Assembly (NCBI GenBank): GCA_905221605.1
Contig: CAJNDS010002288.1
Span: forward strand, 496,421 to 516,645
Direction: 5' to 3'
DNA length: 20,225 nucleotides
Source: Symbiodinium natans
Lineage: Eukaryota; Sar; Dinophyceae; Suessiales; Symbiodiniaceae
The notes under the pieces were generated by a model. That model made no database searches, had not been told where the DNA came from, and was given only the letters and a program-made list of their open reading frames with translations. A program made the position numbers and the translations under genes. Positions 15,832 to 20,225 of this stretch are shown here, piece by piece (position 1 is the stretch's first letter; the number at the start of each line of letters is the position of its first letter).

Positions 15832-17511
15832 CGGCAAATTTTGACCGGCAAATGTTGTTCCTACCCGTTCCCCGTTTTGTGTGGTATTTGCATCACTTTT
15901 CCATGGTGCCAAGGGGATCCCGGCAAATTTTGACCCGCAAAGTTGTTCCTACCCTTTCCCGTTTTGTGTGGTATTTGCATCACTTTTCCAGGGTGCCAAG
16001 GGAATCCCGGCAAATTTTGACCCGCAAAGTTGTTCCTACCCTTTCCCGTTTTGTGTGGTATTTGCATCACTTTTCCAGGGTGCCAAGGGGATCCCGGCAA
16101 ATTTTGACCGGCAAAGTTGTTCCTACCCTTTCCCGTTTTGTGTGGTATTTGCAGGACTTTTCCAGGGTGCCAAGGGAATCCCGGCAAATTTTGACCGGCA
16201 AAGTTGTTCCTACCCGTTCCCGTTTTGTGTGGTATTTGCATCACTTTTCAAGAGTGCCAAGGGGATCCCGGCAAACTTTGACCGGCAAAGTTGTTCCTAC
16301 CCTTTCCCGTTTTGTGTGGTATTTGCATCACTTTTCCCGGGTGCCAAGGGGGTCCCGGCAAATTTTGACCCGCAAAGTTGTTCCTACCCGTTCCCGTTTT
16401 GTGTGGTGTTTGCATCACTTTTCCCGAGTGCCAAGGGGATCCCGGCAAATTTTGACCGGCAAAGTTGTTCCTACCCTTTCCCGTTTTGTGTGGTATTTGC
16501 AGGACTTTTCCAGGGTGCCAAGGGAATCCCGGCAAATTTTGACCGGCAAAGTTGTTCCTACCCGTTCCCGTTTTGTGTGGTATTTGCATCACTTTTCCAG
16601 GGTGTGAAGGGGATCCCGGCAAATTTTGACCGGCAAAGTTGTTCCTACCCTTTCCCGTTTTGTGTGGTATTTGCATCACTTTTCTAGGGTGCCAAGGGAA
16701 TCCCGGCAAATTTTGACCGGCAAAGTTGTTCCTACCCGTTCCCGTTTTGTGTGGTATTTGCATCACTTTTCAAGGGTGCCAAGGGGATCCCGGCAAATTT
16801 TGACCGGCAAAGTTGTTCCTACCCTTTCCCGTTTTGTGTGGTATTTGCATCACTTTGCCCGGGTGCCAAGGGGGTCCCGGCAAATTTTGACCCGCAAAGT
16901 TGTTCCTACCCGTTCCCGTTTTGTGTGGTATTTGCATCACTTTTCCCGAGTGCCAAGGGAATCCCGGCAAATTTTGACCGGCAAAGTTGTTCCTACCCTT
17001 TCCCGTTTTGTGTGGTATTTGCAGGACTTTTCTAGGGTGCCAAGGGAATCCCGGCAAATTTTGACCGGCAAAGTTGTTCCTACCCTTTCCCGTTTTGTGT
17101 GGTATTTGCAGGACTTTTCTAGGGTGCGAAGGGAATCCCGGCAAATTTTGACCCGCAAAGTTGTTCCTACCCTTTCCCGTTTTGTGTGGTATTTGCATCA
17201 CTTTTCCGGGGTGCCAAGGGAATCCCGGCAAATTTTGACCGGCAAATGTTGTTCTTACCCTTTCCCGTTTTGTGTGGTATTTGCAGGACTTTTCCAGGGT
17301 GCCAAGGGGATCCCGGCAAATTTTGACCGGCAAAGTTGTTCCTACCCTTTCCCGTTTTGTGTGGTATTTGCAGGACTTTTCCAGGGCGCCAAGGGGATCC
17401 CGGCAAATTTTGACCGACAAAGTTGTTCCTACCCTTTCCCGTTTTGTGTGGTATTTGCATCACTTTTCCAGGGTGCCAAGGGGATCCCGGCAAGTTTTGA
17501 CCGGCAAAGTT
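15832..17511. repeat. 87-bp satellite, array 1 (about 19 copies)
   Basis: The period is exactly 87 bp: the T of ATCCCGG falls at 15918, 16005 and 16092, and at 17485 after 18 periods plus one base. Copies differ at a few linked sites: CATCAC or CAGGAC, CCCTTT or CCCGTT, GACCGG or GACCCG, GGAATC or GGGATC. Because 87 is 3 x 29, several frames on both strands stay open for hundreds of codons. Some copies carry TAG or a one-base insertion in any given frame, so these are not convincing genes. Confidence 0.96.
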
Positions 17512-17565
17512 GCTCCTGCCCCAGGCCCTCCTGGGACCCAAGAAGCAATGAAACATAAGAAACAG

Positions 17566-17931
17566 ATGAAGGATGAAGCAGATGAAGCAGATCATGAAGA
17601 TGATGAAGATGATGGAGATGATGAAGATGATGAAGATGATGAAGATGATGAAGATGATGAAAATGATGAAGATGATGAAGATGATGAAGATGATGATGAT
17701 GATGAAGATGATGAAGATGATGATGAAGCTGATTGGGATCATTGATGTCAAGGATGCACATGAAACATATTGGAACAACCGTGGAGATGAGAGAGATGAT
17801 GGGGATGATGAAAAAAATATGATGAAGATGATGAAGATGATGATGATAGATGATGAAGATGATGACGATAATGAAGATGATGATGATGATGCGGATGAGG
17901 ATGAGGATGATGATGATGAAGCTGATTGAGG
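17566..17931. repeat. GAT/GAA microsatellite, copy 1
   Basis: A (GAAGATGAT)n tract to 17733, a unique 70-bp stretch with GGATCATTGATGTC, then a second GAT-rich tract. It would encode only Asp/Glu (or Met/Lys, or His/Leu on the other strand) and is treated as a microsatellite. Confidence 0.9.
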
Positions 17932-17935
17932 GGGC

Positions 17936-18043
17936 CCTCCCGCAGGAGGAATTAAATAATTTAAATATGAAGGCCCCGATTCAAATATGAATATTTAATT
18001 CGGGGCCTTCATATTTAAATTATTTAATTCCTCCTGCGGGAGG
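17936..18043. repeat. Near-perfect AT-rich palindrome P1
   Basis: The 45-bp arms 17936-17980 and 17999-18043 differ at one position; the loop is 18 bp. The arms combine CCTCCCGCAGGAGG, TTAAATAATTTAAATAT and GAAGGCCCCGA. Confidence 0.95.
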
Positions 18044-18066
18044 AAGCCCGGCCCCCCCCCTCCAGG

Positions 18067-18200
18067 ATTTAAATTATTTAATTCCCGGGCCCGATTTACA
18101 TAATTTAAATATGAAGCTCCCGAATTAAATATTCATATTTAAATCGTGGCCTTCATATTTAAATTATTTAAATCGGGCCCGGGAATTAAATAATTTAAAT
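18067..18200. repeat. Near-perfect palindrome P2
   Basis: The 50-bp arms 18067-18116 and 18151-18200 differ at one position. Each holds CCCGGGCCCG between AT-rich 9-bp repeats. An (AATAATTTA)n run follows to 18234. Confidence 0.95.
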
Positions 18201-18235
18201 AATTTAAATAATTTAAATAATTTAAATAATTTAAA

Positions 18236-18324
18236 GCTCGATTTGGCCAAATTTTGCCGGGCAGCCTCCGGGCAAAATTTGGCCAAATCGGGCTGCCCTT
18301 CGTATGCGATGAGAAATGCGCGGC
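18236..18324. repeat. Fragment of the TTTGGCCAAA palindrome unit
   Basis: A copy of the inner part of the giant hairpin (GCTCGATTTGGCC through GAGAAATGCGCGGCT), joined at 18324/18325 directly to the middle of an 87-bp satellite unit. Confidence 0.9.
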
Positions 18325-19276
18325 TACCCTTTCCCGTTTTGTGTGGTATTTGCAGGACTTTTCCAGGGTGCCAAGGGAATCCCGGCAAATTTTGACCGGC
18401 AAAGTTGTTCCTACCCTTTCCCGTTTTGTGTGGTATTTGCAGGACTTTTCCAGGGTGCCAAGGGAATCCCGGCAAGTTTTGACCGGCAAAGTTGTTCCTA
18501 CCCGTTCCCGTTTTGTGTGGTATTTGCATCACTTTTCCAGGGTGCCAAGGGGATCCCGGCAAATTTTGACCGGCAAAGTTGTTCCTACCCTTTCCCGTTT
18601 TGTGTGGTATTTGCATCACTTTTCCCGGATGCCACGGGGGTCCCGGCAAATTTTGACCCGCAAAGTTGTTCCTACCCTTTCCCGTTTTGTGTGGCATTTG
18701 CATCACTTTTCCCGAGTGCCAAGGGGATCCCGGCAAATTTTGACCGGCAAAGTTGTTCCTACCCTTTCCCGTTTTGTGTGGTATTTGCATCACTTTTCTA
18801 GGGTGCCAAGGGAACCCCGGCAAATTTTGACCGGCAAAGTTGTTCCTACCCTTTTCCGTTTTGTGTGGTATTTGCAGGACTTTTCTAGGGTGCCAAGGGA
18901 ATCCCGGCAAATTTTGACCCGCAAAGTTGTTCCTACCCGTTCCCGTTTTGTGTGGTATTTGCATCACTTTTCCGGGGTGCCAAGGGAATCCCGGCAGATT
19001 TTGACCGGCAAATGTTGTTCCTACCCTTTCCCGTTTTGTGTGGTATTTGCAGGACTTTTCCAGGGTGCCAAGGGGATCCCGGCAAATTTTGACCGGCAAA
19101 GTTGTTCCTACCCTTTCCCGTTTTGTGTGGTATTTGCAGGACTTTTCCAGGGTGCCAAGGGGATCCCGGCAAATTTTGACCGACAAAGTTGTTCCTACCC
19201 GTTCCCGTTTTGTGTGGTATTTGCATCACTTTTCAAGGGTGCCAAGGGGATCCCGGCAAGTTTTGACCGGCAAAGT
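18325..19276. repeat. 87-bp satellite, array 2 (about 11 copies)
   Basis: Same unit and same variant sites as array 1. The T of ATCCCGG runs from 18380 to 19251 in ten periods plus one base. The last four units carry the same variant series as the end of array 1, including the AAATG one-base insertion. Confidence 0.95.
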
Positions 19277-19329
19277 TGCTCCTGCACCAGGCCCTCCTGG
19301 GCCCCAAGAAGCAATGAAACATAAGAAAC

Positions 19330-19685
19330 AGATGAAGGATGAAGCAGATGAAGCAGATCATGAAGATGATGAAGATGATGGAGATGATGAAGATGATGAA
19401 GATGATGAAGATGATGAAGATGATGAAGATGATGAAGATGATGAAGATGATGAAGATGATGAAGATGATGAAGATGATGATGAAGCTGATTGGGATCATT
19501 GATGTCAAGGATGCACATGAAACATATTGAAACAACCGTGGAGATGAGAGAGATGATGGAGATGATGAAAAAAGATGATGAAGATGATGAAGATGATGAT
19601 GATAGATGATGAAGATGATGACGATAATGAAGATGATGATGATGATGCGGATGAGGATGAGGATGATGATGATGAAGCTGATTGA
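19330..19685. repeat. GAT/GAA microsatellite, copy 2
   Basis: Almost identical to 17566-17931, with different numbers of repeat units. It is preceded by the same CCAGGCCCTCCTGG palindrome (19287, compare 17521). Confidence 0.9.
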
Positions 19686-19691
19686 GGGGGC

Positions 19692-19799
19692 CCTCCCGCA
19701 GGAGGAATTAAATAATTAAAATATGAAGGCCCCGATTTAAATATGAATATTTAATTCGGGGCCTTCATATTTAAATTATTTAATTCCTCCTGCGGGAGG
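19692..19799. repeat. Palindrome P3 (second copy of P1)
   Basis: Same arms as 17936-18043, with one or two changes. Confidence 0.93.
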
Positions 19800-19841
19800 A
19801 AGCCCGGCCCCCCCCCCTCCAGGATTTAAATTATTTAAATT

Positions 19842-19974
19842 ATTTAAATTATTTAATTCCCGGGCCCGATTTACATAATTTAAATATGAAGCTCCCGAAT
19901 TAAATATTCATATTTAAATCGTGGCCTTCATATTTAAATTATTTAAATCGGGCCCGGGAATTAAATAATTTAAA
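19842..19974. repeat. Palindrome P4 (second copy of P2)
   Basis: Same CCCGGGCCCG core arms as 18067-18200. It is itself bracketed by inverted TCCAGGATTTAAATT (from 19818) and AATTTAAATCCTGGA-like sequence (to about 20028). Confidence 0.92.
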
Positions 19975-20040
19975 AACATTTAAAGAATTTTAATAATTTA
20001 AATAATTTAAATAATTTAAATCCTGGAGGGGTGGGGGGGC

Positions 20041-20160
20041 GGGCCTCCTCCCCCAGGAGGAATTAAATAATTTAAATATGAAGGCCTCGATTTAAATATG
20101 AATATTTAATTCGGGGCCTTCATATTGAAAATTTTTAATTCCTCCTGCAAAAGGAGGCCC
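20041..20160. repeat. Palindrome P5, diverged P1-like copy
   Basis: GGGCCTCCTCCCCCAGGAGG on the left and CCTCCTGCAAAAGGAGGCCC on the right are imperfectly inverted around the P1-type AT-rich core. It is more diverged than P1 and P3. AT-rich 9-bp repeats continue to the window end. Confidence 0.85.
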
Positions 20161-20225
20161 GGCCCCCCCCCCCTCCCGGATTTAAATTATTTAAATTATT
20201 TAAATTATTTAAATTATTTATTCCC

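Larger units (their letters stand above)
13724..15840. repeat. Tandem triplication, unit 762-797 bp
   Basis: AGCCCCCTTGCCC starts at 13724, 14521 and 15283, giving units of 797, 762 and a truncated third. Each unit has a polypurine part that breaks off inside the GAACAAGAGAAGAGAAGGGA motif. Next come CCCGGGCTCGT and ATTTAGTAT, an AT-rich spacer, the TTTGGCCAAA palindromes, and finally (in the first two) a 9-bp AT-rich repeat. The third unit ends where the 87-bp satellite begins. Confidence 0.92.

Noticed and set aside
15720-17558. Open frames of 295, 310 and 216 codons on both strands
   Set aside because: They arise from an 87-bp repeat unit (29 codons) without stops, appear in several frames at once on both strands, and lack any recognised domain or start context.
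17429-17929. Acidic (EDD)n, Met/Lys or His/Leu repeat proteins
   Set aside because: Direct translations of a GAT/GAA microsatellite; all frames are open because the unit is 9 bp.
15832-19276. CRISPR array
   Set aside because: The 87-bp units are contiguous tandem copies with no unique spacers, and the host is eukaryotic.
18164-19324. Open frames of 340 and 356 codons on opposite strands
   Set aside because: Same satellite; both run through unrelated repeat junctions (palindrome fragment into satellite), which real proteins would not be expected to do on both strands.
1-20225. Dinoflagellate spliced-leader relic, tRNA or rRNA genes
   Set aside because: I looked for the conserved spliced-leader tail and for tRNA-like or rRNA-like sequence by eye and saw none; a covariance-model search would be needed to be certain.

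Overview
This window looks like nuclear DNA of a dinoflagellate. That is an inference from gene structure. The first 10 kb hold a serine/threonine protein kinase gene cut into very short exons (33 to 88 nt). Its introns mostly start with GC (one with GT, one apparently with GA) and end with AG followed by G. Relaxed GT/GC/GA donors and an AG|G acceptor are an established peculiarity of dinoflagellate genes. TTTAGGG, the telomere unit known from dinoflagellates and from plants and many algae, is scattered throughout. I see no bacterial-type genes, operons, tRNA, rRNA or CRISPR.

Region 1 (about 1-10,400) is the kinase gene on the + strand. Reading by eye I recover the Gly-rich loop (402-469), an alpha-C-like segment (to about 1744), beta-4 (3845-3892), the hinge (4637-4698), the alpha-D/E region (6015-6057 and 6736-6768), the HRDLKxxN catalytic loop (8301-8377), the DFG segment (8658-8699) and the activation loop with APE (9920-10007). 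From 3845 to 10007 the exons join in frame. The beta-3 lysine exon and everything after APE (subdomains IX-XI) were not found, so the gene is incomplete here, broken, or continued across a very long intron. The introns are packed with telomere-type repeats. TTTAGGG arrays lie near the donor and CCCTAAA arrays nearer the acceptor, so intron ends are potentially complementary. They also carry several families of 80-142 bp hairpin (MITE- or introner-like) elements and long C/G homopolymers.

Region 2 (about 11,050-13,930) is a purine/pyrimidine strand-asymmetric block made of three diverged copies of a roughly 0.9-1.2 kb unit. Region 3 (about 13,724-15,840) is a tandem triplication of a 762-797 bp unit. 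In each unit a giant hairpin (124 bp arms in the first two copies, truncated in the third), built from the palindrome TTTGGCCAAA, interrupts the polypurine motif. Region 4 (about 15,832-20,225) has two arrays of an 87-bp satellite (about 19 and 11 copies). Each array ends in a GAT/GAA acidic-codon microsatellite followed by AT-rich nested palindromes. The whole module is duplicated with a spacing of about 1.76 kb. No credible gene was found in regions 2-4; the long open frames there result from repeat periods divisible by three.
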